In this document: positions 31,791-44,883 of the stretch, piece by piece | Numbering within the stretch: position 1 is the stretch's first letter | Layout: each line of letters opens with the position of its first letter | From: Heterobilharzia americana | Lineage: Eukaryota > Platyhelminthes > Trematoda > Strigeidida > Schistosomatidae | Length of the DNA stretch: 64,000 nucleotides | Direction of reading: 5' to 3' | Assembly: GCA_944470555.2 (NCBI GenBank) | Contig: OX104134.1 | Span: 16,657,248 to 16,721,247, forward strand | Translations under genes and position numbers: made by a program | Notes under the pieces: generated by a model | Told to the model about the DNA's origin: nothing | The model's database searches: none | The model's input: the letters and a program-made list of their open reading frames with translations, nothing else

Positions 31791-34700
31791 AACACAGCAA
31801 TGCACGTTTATTTCATAGAATGTGGAACATTTTGCAGGTGCAAAACTGTCTTGTTAGCTTATGGATAATGTAGCTAAGATTACTTTGAAACAGTCACAAC
31901 ACTTAAACTTATGTTCCATCATTAGTTTATGATACTGCAGAGAAGGTATTCAGATCATTTCCGCAGAAGCTACCAACTCAAACAAAAACATTTCTAGAGA
32001 TATCACCATATAGGCTAATCACCGATACATTATCAAGGTTATTGCAGATAAGATTGATACACCCTTCAAATACACACGACTTGTAAACGTGTGTTTTAAG
32101 GTGCACACGATGCTAGTGAATAATCAGCAAAAAATAAAAACCTTCCACCATCAATAATTCTGTGGGATGGCATAATTAAAATAATTTTCTCTGGAAATCA
32201 GTTTCACAGAGTAAACTTGTAGTGGATTGCATAATATGTACAATATTTTGTTTCTCTTAGTTTAAAATTCGAAATTAAGACGCCTTATCACGTCTAGCTT
32301 TATCAAAATAAGTAAAATTATAGAGAAGAAGGCGAAAAGTAATTTAAAATAAATTTGACTACAAGTATTCCTGTCAGATAATCAACTTTTACCTGAAATA
32401 ATGTAAGATAGACACAAAGTCAACGAACTTACAAACATTAGATTATTTGAGAAAAGAAGATTGAAAAGATAATATGGCCATATGCTTAGGTAGCCAAAGG
32501 CCAGATACTTATGAAAGCTATAACTTGTCATGAAGTTGAAGGTAAAATAAGTCATACCAGTTGACTTTTGCATGATTTTGAGATCCAGAAAATATCATTT
32601 ACATTACTGAAATGATAAGCTTATTTAAGAAGGAAACTGAATTGCTGCAAATGAGAAAGTTTATACAGATTCTATCTGGAAATATGAGTAGCCAATATCA
32701 CTAGAAATCCAAGTGAAATTCAATGTGTTTGGTTACTAGGAAGCCACAGAAATCAATGTATTGTTAGATATTGGCAATGTCCTAGAGTTATGGCACGACA
32801 GAAGCTTCTATTTCACGTTTGAGATTTTATTAAAGTCATGGCAGAGTAGGATAGTATTATCGGTGAGTTTCTGATCATCAAACGTTGGATATGTATGTGT
32901 ATGTCGCTTATCTGATAAAGGCTTTATTGAGTGTCATGGTTGATAACAGCAAATGAGATACACGAAGCTAGCTGGAACCAAAGTTAACATTAGACCGACT
33001 ATAAAATCATTGTAGCGACAGTTTCCATTACATAAAATGCATGTATTAGGTTTATCTAAAAGCTTAAGCAAACAGTTAGTCCTTATCCCTTCTGATATTC
33101 ATGCATATGTTCTTTAATTTCCCAACTAAGAATGCCATTAAATATAAAACATAAATGAGTGCCAGAACTGCTGAAGACTAATCCTAGTCAAGCAACTAGA
33201 TTTTCAGAGTGAGCCGTACTCAAAGGTGGGGTTTTGACGCGGAATCCCAAGAAACATATCGTCATCAAGGCTTCTAAAGGACTACATTTCACAAATATTT
33301 GGACTTAAATTAAGGAAGAATCTACGTTTTATCACAATTACATTTAACATACGAGCAGTTTTCAATGTGAAAGAATGCTCTAGTGAGATTTTACATTTTA
33401 GTGGATACTATTACTATCAGGTAGTACTGAATGAGCTTTGGTTATCGAATCTAGTCATAATATTTGATAATTTAAATTGCTCTTGTAACTCATGTGAACA
33501 TCCAAACTGAATATTTGAGGTTAAATGAAGTATGAAGAACATAAAATTCAAGTCAAAATGTTTTGTAACTACTTAGATAAGATTATTATGAAGAAATTGT
33601 GCATGTGTTTGAGAGATGTACATTCAGGAAAACAACAGTAGTATTACTTTGCTATGTCAAGTAAATAATATAAAAACACTTTAAGCATACATGAAGTGTG
33701 TCTGCAAGTAGATCTTATTATCAGTGATTATTTCGCTGGAAACGAAAATTAACGAATGAAAATGCTTTCTGATGATCAGAGGTGGAAACCTATCAACTTT
33801 CGATTGTTGTAGTGAAAACTTTGTTTTGTATATGGAATTAATTTGGCTGCTGGGAAAGTGACTATCAGTGCAGTTCTTATTTTCCCATCAACTCGGTTCC
33901 TGAGTTCATCCCCACTGAAGTCAAATAAATGAACACAGGTTTCTTCTAGAGGTTATCAACTGCACTTGTTTCTGCTGTTCTCATTTTGACTTTATCCATA
34001 AATCTTTTAGGGTAATCATTTTCTTCCAGATATCTCTCGATGAATCGAATTTTTTTCATTCAACTTGTCTGATGAACAAAGTTCCTCAGCCCTTCGAAAC
34101 GGCGTTTTAACTAGTCTTTGCTTATAACTTATAGGATAGAAACTGTTGAAATGGAGATACTGTTCGCTCCACCCCATGAAACTACATTAACATTATTAAC
34201 TCACTGCATACACTTACGTCGTACTTCCTACCCCGTTTCCTACTGGTCACATATACCAGGATGACAGTCTAACTATACAAACATGAGAAATAATTTCAAT
34301 TCTAGTAACCACAAATTATTTCATTTAACCTCCCTTAATCTGTATTAATTCTTTCATTATCTCTCATCAATGAACTATCATCTTGATAAGTGAATTTTAT
34401 TTCTCTCTCTATACGCCTTGTGCATTTATTGGCCTGTATGCAGTTAAAAAGAAGGGGATGAAATACAATGAATTGATCGTATTCTGCTAAATTTGTTGTT
34501 CTAACTTTACTTAAATAATCTAACTACTCTTTCTATTAGTTTACCGAATAAATCAACAATATCTCTATACACAGGTGCTACATTAATTGTAATGAAGCGT
34601 CCAGGTGTTGTGTGCAAACCAATTAATGTATTTATGTTAACTGTAATTGATTTTCATGTATATCTGTTGTAAAGCGACTTCACATAATTTGTAAAATGTA

Positions 34701-34852
34701 GTGGAAAGGTCAGACTAAAATACTTCAGCGACATATTTCACTAGCAAACAGTTTTCTAGTTGCAAAGTAACCGCAATTTGAGGGCGGTATTATGAGAAAT
34801 TAACTAACGAGAATAAGGCATGTATCAGTGAAGAAATATTTCTTTTCAACGA
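31791..34852. other. AT-rich DNA, nothing recognised
   Basis: Three kilobases with only short, AT-biased open frames and no shared repeat family. Likely intergenic or intronic. Confidence 0.5.
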
Positions 34853-35141
34853 CTTCATTATCAAGCTGTACAGTCGTATTTATACTCAGTAAAGTGACAG
34901 ATAATTGCACTAAAAAGTTGCTCAGTCAATATGCAAAATATACAATCGGTGTAGGTGGTGGTATCTCACCACTTGTTATCAATTCATTCCTTTTTCAATG
35001 ATCCATTTCTATCTCTTCCACTTGAACAAATACCACCACCTACACCGATTGTATATTTTGCATATTGACTGAGCAACTTTTTAGTGCAATTATCTGTCAC
35101 TTTACTGAGTATAAATACGACTGTACAGCTTGATAATGAAG
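34853..35141. repeat. Perfect 112-bp inverted repeat with 65-bp loop
   Basis: Arm 34853-34964 is the exact reverse complement of arm 35030-35141; checked base by base by eye, no mismatch. The spacer is 34965-35029. Arms are AT-rich and unrelated to other repeats in the window. A minus frame (35199-34984) crosses the right arm but has no gene support. Zero divergence means a recent origin, gene conversion between arms, or an assembly artefact. Confidence 0.95.
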
Positions 35142-36737
35142 CATTGTAAACGTACTTAACAAAATGTCTTCCATCTATCGTAACAGAGATTAGCAACAAA
35201 GTTAGGCGGAAATATCACGACAGATGGCAATGAGCCGCTGAGCACAAAAAATAGTACATCGTGGGTAGAAAAAAAAGTAGCTGGGATAGTGAACTTCCAT
35301 ACTGACTGAACGAACCACCACCTCAAAACTTACGGGTGTTTTTCTTTCCATACCCTCGTATAACAAACTACTCACACACTAGCCTACAGCTTATCATGAC
35401 AATGACAATTCTGTAATGTATTAAAAATTGTCTGGAATAAAAAGATTATTATTCAAGATATCTTGTTGGATTGCACCACCGACTTAATTCATGTCCAGAA
35501 TATATTTGTGCTCAGTGAAATGGCAGTCATTACTTAACTGATGGATTGAAATATATTCAAGGCTACATGATCGTTCGACTAGGTCCCTGATATGCACTTG
35601 TACAATTCACGATTACATTTCTCCATCCAATTAGATGCGTTGTGAACTGAAAACGTATTTACTTTGAGAAAAGAGATTTTGATAACTCGATTAAAGTTTC
35701 ATCATGTACAGATAGAAAGTGAAAAAGCCAAAGATAGCAGAAATCAGTGCTCAACCGTTGCATGTTTTATGAGATTCGAAGTTAGTGGGGAATAATTACA
35801 AATAGATCAGACATCTGGGATACTACAACTGTCTAGAAAACTTTAGTTTTGAAATGATGAAGAACATATACAACCTAGTTGATTGATCTTCATAGTCTCT
35901 GCATTCTCAGAGAACGTGAATGCACCAAAGTGACAGTTCATAAAACTATTCACTATCATGCAGTTGTCCAATGTATACTTAACAAGACGCGTATAAAGAG
36001 TACTTTTAACACGCAAATATTAAGCGCACTACTTTCTGTTAACATGAAGAAAAATAATTTTGTATTCTGTTCCTTGTATCTGTGTGAGTAACTGTTGCAA
36101 AGCTACACTCAATTATCATAACGATTTTTTTTTCAAATATGACGCAGACTTCTGAATTAAATACGCGCGTACGTTGTTGTGCGCTTCAGTAAACGCACAC
36201 CTATGTGCACACTTTTTAACCCATCGATAAATTAACTGATAATTGATGATGACGACAACCTACACAATTTAAAAAATTATTTATCGATCATCATTGTATA
36301 TACAGGATTAGTGAAGGCAGATAGGTGACAAGCATCAGTTCAATAAGCCATGAAAGAGAAGGTTGAAGTGTATGCGAAAAAAATTGCTTTTACAACATAA
36401 AAAGCAGAATCACTCAAGCACAGAAGTTACTAAATTTGGCCTTCTATGTTAGGTAAGTAAACACGGGTATACTAACTTAAAGAAGCAACACAGGGGTCTA
36501 ATTTTAAATGGTCACTTTCTTGTTTTAAATGTGACGGTACTCATGCGACATACTTCTGCTGTTTCAACTAGTTGTTCAGTACCCAATGATGATGATATTA
36601 AACTATGATTCTTCGGATCTGGAAGTTATTCTTTCATCATCCAAGTTGTCGTTCCATTTTCTGAACACTAAATCAGGTTCAGCAACTTATTTCAGCTGCT
36701 TACGCTTCGAGAAATGTGAACCATTACTAATACCCTC

Positions 36738-36740
<3 letters not shown>
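35142..36740. other. AT-rich DNA, nothing recognised
   Basis: No supported exon. A plus frame ending in the (TA)n tract at 36741 is not credible as coding. Confidence 0.5.

Positions 36741-36775
<35 letters not shown>
36741..36775. repeat. (TA)n microsatellite
   Basis: About 17 TA units in non-coding DNA. Confidence 0.95.
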
Positions 36776-36778
<3 letters not shown>

Positions 36779-38559
36779 CCTTTAGCAGCATAGATAGGCT
36801 GAATACTTTAGAAACAAAATCTTCTTGTTCCATGAATATTATTTCTACTTTTTTACAACCTACTTTTATGATTTAAACTAAACTGATGGATCATGTTGAA
36901 CTTTTCTCGTTATATATCTCACCCTTTCTTCTTTCATCCCTTCATTTATTTACCTATCTCTGAGACATGTTTATGTCCAATCGCATGGAAATCAATACAT
37001 AAACCAAAGCGGTAGGTAAACACTATCATAACAACACACTAAAAAAACAATATTACACAGGTAAGGTAAATACAGGCTGGAGGACACATTTACATTCATC
37101 CACGAATAAATACATTAAAATTCTTCTCTAGTATTATATATATGCTTTCCTAGCCAAATCTGTTGACTCCTTAACTGATTTCATCACTATAAAAATACAG
37201 AAAACTTTACATATCCATGTATATGCACCAGTATTCTTTTTCTTAATGTGTTGCTACTGAAATTAATAATCGAAGCAACCATAGTTAGCAGAATCCAAGC
37301 AAAGTTATATTCAGAATATGGATGTGTATGATTTATATCGAGTTGTGACTGACTCCCAGATAATACTTTGATTCCATAGCAGTTGTGACGGTCACCCCAG
37401 AAACAAAACATAGAATTACGAAGTAGTCAGTGATTAGCGACTGAAATTGTTTCCATATATGCTGTCAAATAGGTAGATAACTAATGAAGTGTTACGTCGT
37501 CCATTTGTGGAACGTATCTAAACACAAAGGTACAAACTACTCCACAGAAAAGTCAAATAAATGTATTTACGTTAAGGAAAATTTTACCAGACACACTGCT
37601 ATAATAAATGACTGTACCAATAAAGATTTTAATAATCATAGAATCTGCACTCCCTTCGAAATGTTTGATTGACTTTATAAATGACCTTGGAGGGACATTT
37701 TAGTGAAGACTGACTAAACAGATTCGCCACCTAAGCACAGTAGAAAGTTTGGCAATTCAACAGTTCAAGCTTGATATCTGCGTTCGAGAGGTACGTTTAA
37801 TGTCTATTCCAGTTGGTCATTTCGCTTAAGCAGAATGATCAGCAGACTTTCATCGTTGTATTTTTTTCTGTCAACTATTTTTAATGCTCATGTTATTACC
37901 GAAATCGTTTCCAACTTCAGATGTTTTTCACGCAGTGTTTTGAAATAACCGACGGGGATAACTTTAACACTGCCTGGTAAGCATCAAAAAGTTATTATTG
38001 GTACACTGGGTGAAACAGAATCTTAGGAGAAATCACCGGTATTGAATCTTCCCAGGTGCTTGAAAATATAGGTTAGATGTGCTGACCGAATCCTTGAATG
38101 ATCATTTGTTCTCCATTGGTACAGCACAGATATTCTTAAAAAATTCCCCATTACTTTTCGTAATTAGACACTCAAAATTACTATATTTTCCTAGTTGGAC
38201 TGTACTACAAAGATAAGTCAACTACTGAAAATGTTTACTATACATTTCGAATATTTACTTCCTTTATGATGTATAACTTCTACACTGCAATTACAACTTG
38301 CCATAGTTACTATGATCTGCCGGAGCATTACAGTAAGACAGTCTCACTAAATCACTTCGGCTTTTCGCCTAGCAAAGTCACCAAACATTTTATATTTAGA
38401 TCTCATTTTTACTCAAAAAAGTAAAAATCTATCTAATGAAGATTTGCCCAATATTCTTTTATGCTACCATGTAGAAGACATGTCAGGTTAAAGATTTATT
38501 CGATTACAATATTCATGTCCATTATCGTCCCCTCGAGAAAAAACAAGAAATTATTTCAG
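36776..38559. other. AT-rich DNA, nothing recognised
   Basis: A 62-codon plus frame at 37484-37672 has somewhat polar composition but no acceptor or donor of quality. Confidence 0.5.
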
Positions 38560-38649
38560 AATGCAACAAAATTAAGTACAACTGGTGATATACACATACA
38601 AAGGCTGCAATGCCTGACCAGCGATTTATTTCGTAAAGATGGAGAGTAG
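38560..38649 (+). CDS. Weak candidate terminal exon
   Basis: Follows an acceptor AATTATTTCAG-like (ends 38559) and runs 29 codons to TAG. The peptide (…GDIHIQRLQCLTSDLFRKDGE) looks plausible, and an AATAAA lies at about 38764. No partner exon with matching phase is identified, so this may be chance. Confidence 0.25.
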   Translation, partial: NATKLSTTGDIHIQRLQCLTSDLFRKDGE

Positions 38650-38984
38650 TGTAGTATTTCCTTCAGCTGTTATTGCATCATGCAGACGGTGTTCAACTTT
38701 CCTTGCCGTTGTTTTGGATTGACATAATATTGAAGTTGTCAGTGGCACCAGACTAGATCGTTAATAAAGAATAGTCCACTTGTTGGTTCCTTGGAAGGAC
38801 ATTACAGTTGTACGATAATATTTCAGTGAATTTATGTAATTTATCATTTTGCGAAAATTTAGTCATGTGCGCGTTTTTCTCTTTTTCATGAATAGTGCTT
38901 TGTTCTCACCGTCAAATGTAGAAATGAAACTTTCATCAACAAACAATTTACTTCGCAGAACAACTTATATAAGCAAAACAACAA

Positions 38985-39560
38985 TGTCAGACAGGAAGGT
39001 AGGATCAACGTAGAACGTGGCACTGAAGGCGTGTAAGCGGTTGACGCTTACCGGTTGTCTACAACGTGGAAGACCAGTTCTTCTTGTGATACCTGAAGAA
39101 AAGTGTGCGACCGCAGAGTCCAGTGTCCCTGAGGCCTGTCACACATTGCTTTTTGACGGACGTTGGTTTGAGGTATGGTTGTTCTAACGTCGGATAGGAA
39201 AACCCACACCGCAGGTCCTGGAAGACCGTGGGGCAGGAAGGAATGTGCCATTTTAGAAGCCGACCTTTACTAAGCCCCTTCGTTTCCTAATGGGAAGGCA
39301 ACGCCAGGGTCATCCAAAGGAAACATCTTACTGTCACATCCGTCATCCAGCTAGCAGAAGTACGATTTAGCCCAAAGACCCCCATCTTAGTGTAGTAACT
39401 TACACTACAACGGTAGCTGGTTTTTGTCTTAGCCCTATCTAGTAAACCTTTCTGGCTTAGTAGGACCTTGAAGGAGCAGGTGTTCCACCAACATAGCTCG
39501 TCGGACCATTGTGAGACCCAAATACAATCCCAACCATCATGTTAGGTAGCAGCTGTAGAT
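38985..39560 (-). mobile_element. 5' region of the 14.6-kb retrotransposon family, without RT
   Basis: GC-richer block. On the minus strand it matches the 5' part of the copy at 58.18-58.72 kb (GATGGGGGT, GGATGTGACAG, TTTCCTTTGGATGACC) and in its last part the leader of the full element (TGTGTGACAGGCCT). The minus frame 39251-39048 is the corresponding leader peptide. The endonuclease and RT are absent, so this copy has kept its 5' end and lost the 3' end. Confidence 0.65.
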
Positions 39561-41615
39561 CAGGACAACAATATACCAGTTCATCTCAAATAAAATTGCT
39601 GTAATTTAATGTTAAACTGGAAACACTTACAGGTATGCGGATAGATTTTCGAAAAAATAACGTTCACTCCGGGTAATGCGAACACAATAACAGTAAATAC
39701 TTTTTAGGTAAAAGCAGTAAATCGACAACCAAGTTCGACACTACTTATAAACTGTCCCAGTTTTGTATGCAATCCAGTTCATTTCGTATTAAGAACAAGA
39801 CTCTGTGAATAAATCACTAAAGACTACTCCAAAGCATCTTATTTCCAGAGCTGGGAGTTGGTCTTATTATTTTAAAGTCGGTCCTATATTTTTAACGCAT
39901 ATTCCTGTTAATGAGCCTATATAACAAATTCATAACCACCAAACTCTGGTGATAGCGAAGTAATGGAAACTAGGTAAATGTCTTTTTGATCGTACCTTTT
40001 TCAGCTGTAGTACCGTAGCTACTAATTCTATATTCTGAAAACGTGCCACCTTCGTCTGACCAATATGAACCTTCTTCCACACCAGCTTAGCCTATTCATA
40101 AAGCACAGAGTAGCAAATGTGATTTGGCATTTTTTTCAGTAACTTGATATGTGATTTAGTGGATTCCAACCAGTGGGTTCGAACACTCCGCTTCACCTAC
40201 TGAGACTTTGACAGTGAGTTAGTATCATTACTCGTAAAATAGTACCTATGATCGACCCATTGCAAGTGTATGGTGGTATGTGTGGTGACTGAGATATTTC
40301 AAAAAAGTCCACTTGAATTTCCTCGTGGATTCGCAGTTAACCACACACACATGTAACAATGCGCCTAAGTCAGAAATAACGCCAACGGTCAAGCAACAGT
40401 GATATTACATAGTCTTCAAATGATCAAATAATTATTTAGAATAATGGTTTCAAGGAACCATGGCTGCTGTTCTGTAGAATAAAATCACTACAATGTACTG
40501 TAGATAAGCGATAACATTAACAGACAGATAATGATAATAAGGAGAGAGTTTGGTTGATAAATGCACGGAGTTTGTTGTTATGGCCAAGTAGACTAAAATC
40601 TACTTCCAGTATTTGTTAGAACTGGGTAAATGTTCCAGTTGATTACTTAAATCAAGATATACTTAGTTGAAATCAACCACTTATATATACTCTCGATTGC
40701 CTTTATTGAAAATAATGCATCAACTAGGAGTTCATAAGTCAAAATGAAACATGCTGTTTAAGGGGTAGGCTATTTCCAACTCTTAGTTGCAGAATAAGGT
40801 AATGACGTTCCTTCAAATTTGGTTTAGATGAAGAAATTATTGTAAAGTTATGGAAGTAGAAAGACTCATAATAAGTGAGAGATTCCTAAAAAAAAGTACA
40901 ATATCAACGGTTTCATATTGACTGTTTAAGTATTATTGCGTTTAAGTGATCTTTTGAGCACGTCTGAGCATGAAGAAACAAGCGTCCTGGACAGTATAAC
41001 TAGAATACATTAGTGAAGACACATATATTTGACCAGTGCATCTATCAGAATGTGTATACAACTATGAAACAGTTTGTGCTCATCCAAACTTCATTTACGT
41101 GACACACAGTCGATTTAGGTACTACTCACCTAGAATGTTTCATAAACACAATTACCAGAAAATTGAAAAATATAAGGGAATAATATGTGTAGGCCATGAA
41201 TGCCTACCACTTGTAAACGTCAGTCAACAATATTGACCAGACTGCTTATAATATGTTAGTCTGAAATGCCACTGGAAAGGCTTTATCGGATTAGTTTTAA
41301 AAGGTTGAACACATCTAACAATGTCTTAAAGTCCTTTTTTCAGGTGAATCACACTTTTCACGACTACTTCGAATGAAGTCTTGTTAATCAACTCAACTCC
41401 CTAAACTCTGAGATTAGCTGAAGTGAAGTGTACTTTTTTATCTATAGAATGTTAAAGTGTACTCAAGCTGAAAAACTGTTTTTTTTTCTCGCAATTAGGT
41501 AGATTATTAGAAACAGAGACTTGGTTGTGATGATTCACAACGTTGTCGCCAACGCATCACGTTTTCGCAATGAATAACAATAGACCACGATGCATGTATT
41601 TGAGAGAAAAAACAG
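39561..41615. other. AT-rich DNA with one B-box-like site
   Basis: At about 40168-40180 GTGGGTTCGAACACT resembles a tRNA B-box (readable on both strands because TTCGAA is palindromic) but no A-box is placed correctly. Probably a SINE remnant. Otherwise nothing. Confidence 0.4.
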
Positions 41616-41841
41616 GCTAAGACTGTGGTGAAAGTATTACCCGATGGCATAACACCTAAACCAACAAACTGTCAACCACGCTCCAATTTCATCAAATGTC
41701 GTTCTCGTCTGTCTCATGTATATTTATTCAAATTTAAAGTATTACCGACTATTAACCTGACAAAAGTTGATAAACTTATCCGCGAGCAGTTTCAACGAAG
41801 CACAACGAAGGAAAACAGAAATAATTGTGAACTGAACAGAG
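41616..41841 (+). CDS. Candidate exon, basic protein, product unknown
   Basis: Opens after AACAG (41611-41615), is open for 75 codons plus one base, and ends at a good donor GTAAAC. Codon content is less AT-biased than around it and the peptide is basic (KCRSRLSHVYLFKFK, VDKLIREQFQR). The acceptor lacks a pyrimidine tract, so the 5' limit is doubtful. No domain recognised. Confidence 0.35.
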
Positions 41842-43159
41842 GTAAACAAATGAACACAGATAGAAAAATACGCATTCAAAAGCTGTGATCCTGTTCCACA
41901 ATGAAACTGAGTGGTTAAGTACTTCAGAGCATATCATACCAGTGTTCAATTTTAGAAAGAAATAAACGTGAGCCTGTTTTTCATCATGTTAGCTTAATAT
42001 TTACACACAAGTGTATAGTATCTATACATACAGATAGATGCAAAAGAAAGTAAGAGAAAGAAATAATCTAATGCACAGACACACACACATATCTCTATTT
42101 AGGTCACTTGGACAATAAAAACAAGAGTTTATAATAAACATAACTTATATAACAGTTTGAAGGTTAAATAGATAAAGATGATAAGTATTCATAGAAACTG
42201 TGGAAAAAAGCAAAGATTCTGAAAATCATACTGCTAAACAAAAAGAGTCAAAACCAAAACTATTAACTACAAAAGTACCACTACGACTGGTAATAATATA
42301 ACAGTCGTAATGAAAGTATCAACTGGGCATTTTATACAAACCTCTTAAAAAGTTGAGATAAAAGAGGGGGTGTTAAAAAGGAATTAGGCAATATCTGTCA
42401 ACAAGACGAAGGCACTTGAATATCTCATACACATGAACGAAGGTGAACTGAATGTATGCAACTGGTATAATTATTGAAAATAATGATAGTGGTATAAAAT
42501 AACTCAGAAAAGTGGACAAAACAAAATAAACTAAGACGTATGAGGTGATAAAGAGAATATTTGTAAGGTTTTCTTTTAATAGAGAACAATAATCTGCAGC
42601 ATTTTTTTCCCAGTAAAAATGCTGGTGTATGAAGCAAGCAGTTGACAACTGACTGGTACTTTGTTTTCAAGATAAAATTACAAACCCAAATCTGAAAAAA
42701 ATAGGTAGATAAACAAATTATATTGTTTGCATTTACATACAGTGGGAATGTGCCTTTTCGCTCTTATTTTATTTGTTTACCGTTTCAATGGCAGTGTTCA
42801 TGTTTCCCTGCCTCAAAATGTATTTCGAAAAAAGAAAACCAATTAGTAAACACTGGCATACATACATCGCTTCCAGAATAGTAGATGGCATAGGCACATA
42901 ATGTGAACAAAATTTACAGGGGTATGATCAAAAAAGTACAAAACGACGAAACCGAATAAACATAATGTAACAATATGGATAGGGATCAAATTAATTATAT
43001 AAATAATAGCATTGTAATTATTGCTATGCTTAATCAGGTATATACTTTTAACATACATTTCATAAATGAATATGCGAATATGCATGAGAAAAATACAAAG
43101 CCATAGAAAATAAACACACACGTAGAAGTAATGACAATTTGCTAGCTATCTTACACACG
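41842..43159 (-). other. Probable 3' untranslated and downstream region of minus-strand gene
   Basis: Follows the stop codon of the candidate terminal exon (43160). A minus-strand AATAAA-type signal is present near 42770. AT-rich, with long but low-complexity frames in both directions that I do not take as coding. Confidence 0.35.
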
Positions 43160-43270
43160 CTATAAATGACCAGCATGGAAATCTTGATCACAATTCAGCG
43201 TACGTTGACTAATCGGTGGTCGAGGTTCAGGACCATAATATCTTTCAACAACATAATATCGTGTTTCAAC
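43160..43270 (-). CDS. Candidate terminal exon of minus-strand gene
   Basis: A strong acceptor on the minus strand (TTACTTTCCTATCTCTAAG, ending 43271) opens a 36-codon frame ended by TAG at 43160-43162. The peptide is tyrosine- and proline-rich (VETRYYVVERYYGPEPRPP) and clearly unlike AT-rich noise. It starts in phase 0. Position and strand fit the C-terminus of the gene whose RhoGAP-like exon lies across the gap. Confidence 0.55.
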   Translation of the reverse strand, partial: VETRYYVVERYYGPEPRPPISQRTLNCDQDFHAGHL

Positions 43271-43437
43271 CTTAGAGATAGGAAAGTAATGAACAAATAC
43301 GACAAGTTACTAAATATCAAGCATTATAGTTTTGAAGTTTAGAAAAAATTGTATCGATAGTGAAATAATGAAATAACTTCTAGTAGGATATATCGTACAC
43401 CGGTTGGTAACTAAGCGAATTTTCTTTAGTCTTCGAA

Positions 43438-43937
43438 NNNNNNNNNNNNNNNNNNNNNNNNNNNNNNNNNNNNNNNNNNNNNNNNNNNNNNNNNNNNNNN
43501 NNNNNNNNNNNNNNNNNNNNNNNNNNNNNNNNNNNNNNNNNNNNNNNNNNNNNNNNNNNNNNNNNNNNNNNNNNNNNNNNNNNNNNNNNNNNNNNNNNNN
43601 NNNNNNNNNNNNNNNNNNNNNNNNNNNNNNNNNNNNNNNNNNNNNNNNNNNNNNNNNNNNNNNNNNNNNNNNNNNNNNNNNNNNNNNNNNNNNNNNNNNN
43701 NNNNNNNNNNNNNNNNNNNNNNNNNNNNNNNNNNNNNNNNNNNNNNNNNNNNNNNNNNNNNNNNNNNNNNNNNNNNNNNNNNNNNNNNNNNNNNNNNNNN
43801 NNNNNNNNNNNNNNNNNNNNNNNNNNNNNNNNNNNNNNNNNNNNNNNNNNNNNNNNNNNNNNNNNNNNNNNNNNNNNNNNNNNNNNNNNNNNNNNNNNNN
43901 NNNNNNNNNNNNNNNNNNNNNNNNNNNNNNNNNNNNN
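43438..43937. other. Assembly gap, exactly 500 N
   Basis: Exactly 500 undetermined bases, a common placeholder length in scaffolding, so the true distance is unknown. The gap cuts the RhoGAP-like exon on its right. Confidence 1.
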
Positions 43938-44023
43938 ATTTTCTTCATATCTTGAGGGTTGCCCGGTCTTCTGAATAGGTCCGTCACAGCCACACCCTCT
44001 CTTGCAATGTAAACCAACAAGTC
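43938..44023 (-). CDS. RhoGAP-like exon, truncated by gap
   Basis: Minus strand: acceptor CACATAG (44030-44024), then 28 codons in phase 0 to the gap. The peptide contains LLVYIAREGVAVTDLFRRPGN. RhoGAP domains have a helix of this kind ending in G-(L/I)-(F/Y)-R-x-(S/P)-G, where the first Arg is the arginine finger that speeds GTP hydrolysis by Rho-family GTPases. Here LFRRPGN fits that pattern. The remainder of the domain would lie in the gap or further left. Family assignment is by motif only. Confidence 0.55.
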
Positions 44024-44544
44024 CTATGTGCCTATTATAATTACAAGAAGACCTACTCGAATTTGTGATGGTACGTTTTGAGATTTAAAGGATTCATTAA
44101 TCTTGACATTGAACAAAACTCTTGTTAGGCGACGAGACAAGCCATGCCGGCGGCTGACACACTTCCTTATATTTTTGAAAAGCGGCATTTGTATTAGATG
44201 CTGGGAAACAACATTTACAAAAGTCAGATAGACTTCAGGTATGCAGTTAGATAAAAGCCACCGGGTAGAACTTCGACCATATTCAGCGCCACGCCAAAAC
44301 CTGGACAATCTTAATATCTTCAATCTTCACGTAACAATAAAAGCCTATTTAAAGTATAACTTCCTTTCTGCTCCTATTACCACAATTCTGTGATTATTAC
44401 ATGCCGGTTGTTGGCACTATGAATGGATAATGTTAGTTCTAGAAGTATAAAAGATATTTATAAGAAATATGTTTCCTATGTTCATTCGATATATATTGTT
44501 TGAATATAGGGAAATGAGAGTCTATGAGCGCTCAGATGTACCTA
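44024..44544 (-). other. Intron of the candidate gene, no feature
   Basis: No further RhoGAP block with splice sites was seen; a minus frame at 44323-44024 is open but not recognisable. Confidence 0.4.
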
Positions 44545-44883
44545 AATGAGACTGTTTCCTGTTTTTTGGCTCCAGTCTTTTAGTCGGCAGGAGAATGTCC
44601 TTCGCTTCCTGGCTTCAAGCTCCGCTGAGTTGAAGGTGTTTTTTCGTTGGAACTTGTAGAAAAGTTTGGATAAGGAGCTGCCGGTTGCTGAGATGGTCGC
44701 TGATTCTTCGTGACTCCCATCCGTATAGGTGCCCAAGCGAGAGGAGCAGGATACTAGAAGCATTGTAATGAGCGTATTCAAAGGAAGAGAGTTAGCAAAG
44801 TCAGTAAGTAAAAGAGCAGACGGCGGATAGTAAATAAAGAGTATCGTGAGCTAGTGATGCCACTTTTAAACCATACTAAAAAT

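Noticed and set aside
43310..44020. Long open frames of 183-236 codons on both strands
   Set aside because: They consist mainly of the N gap and are not sequence.
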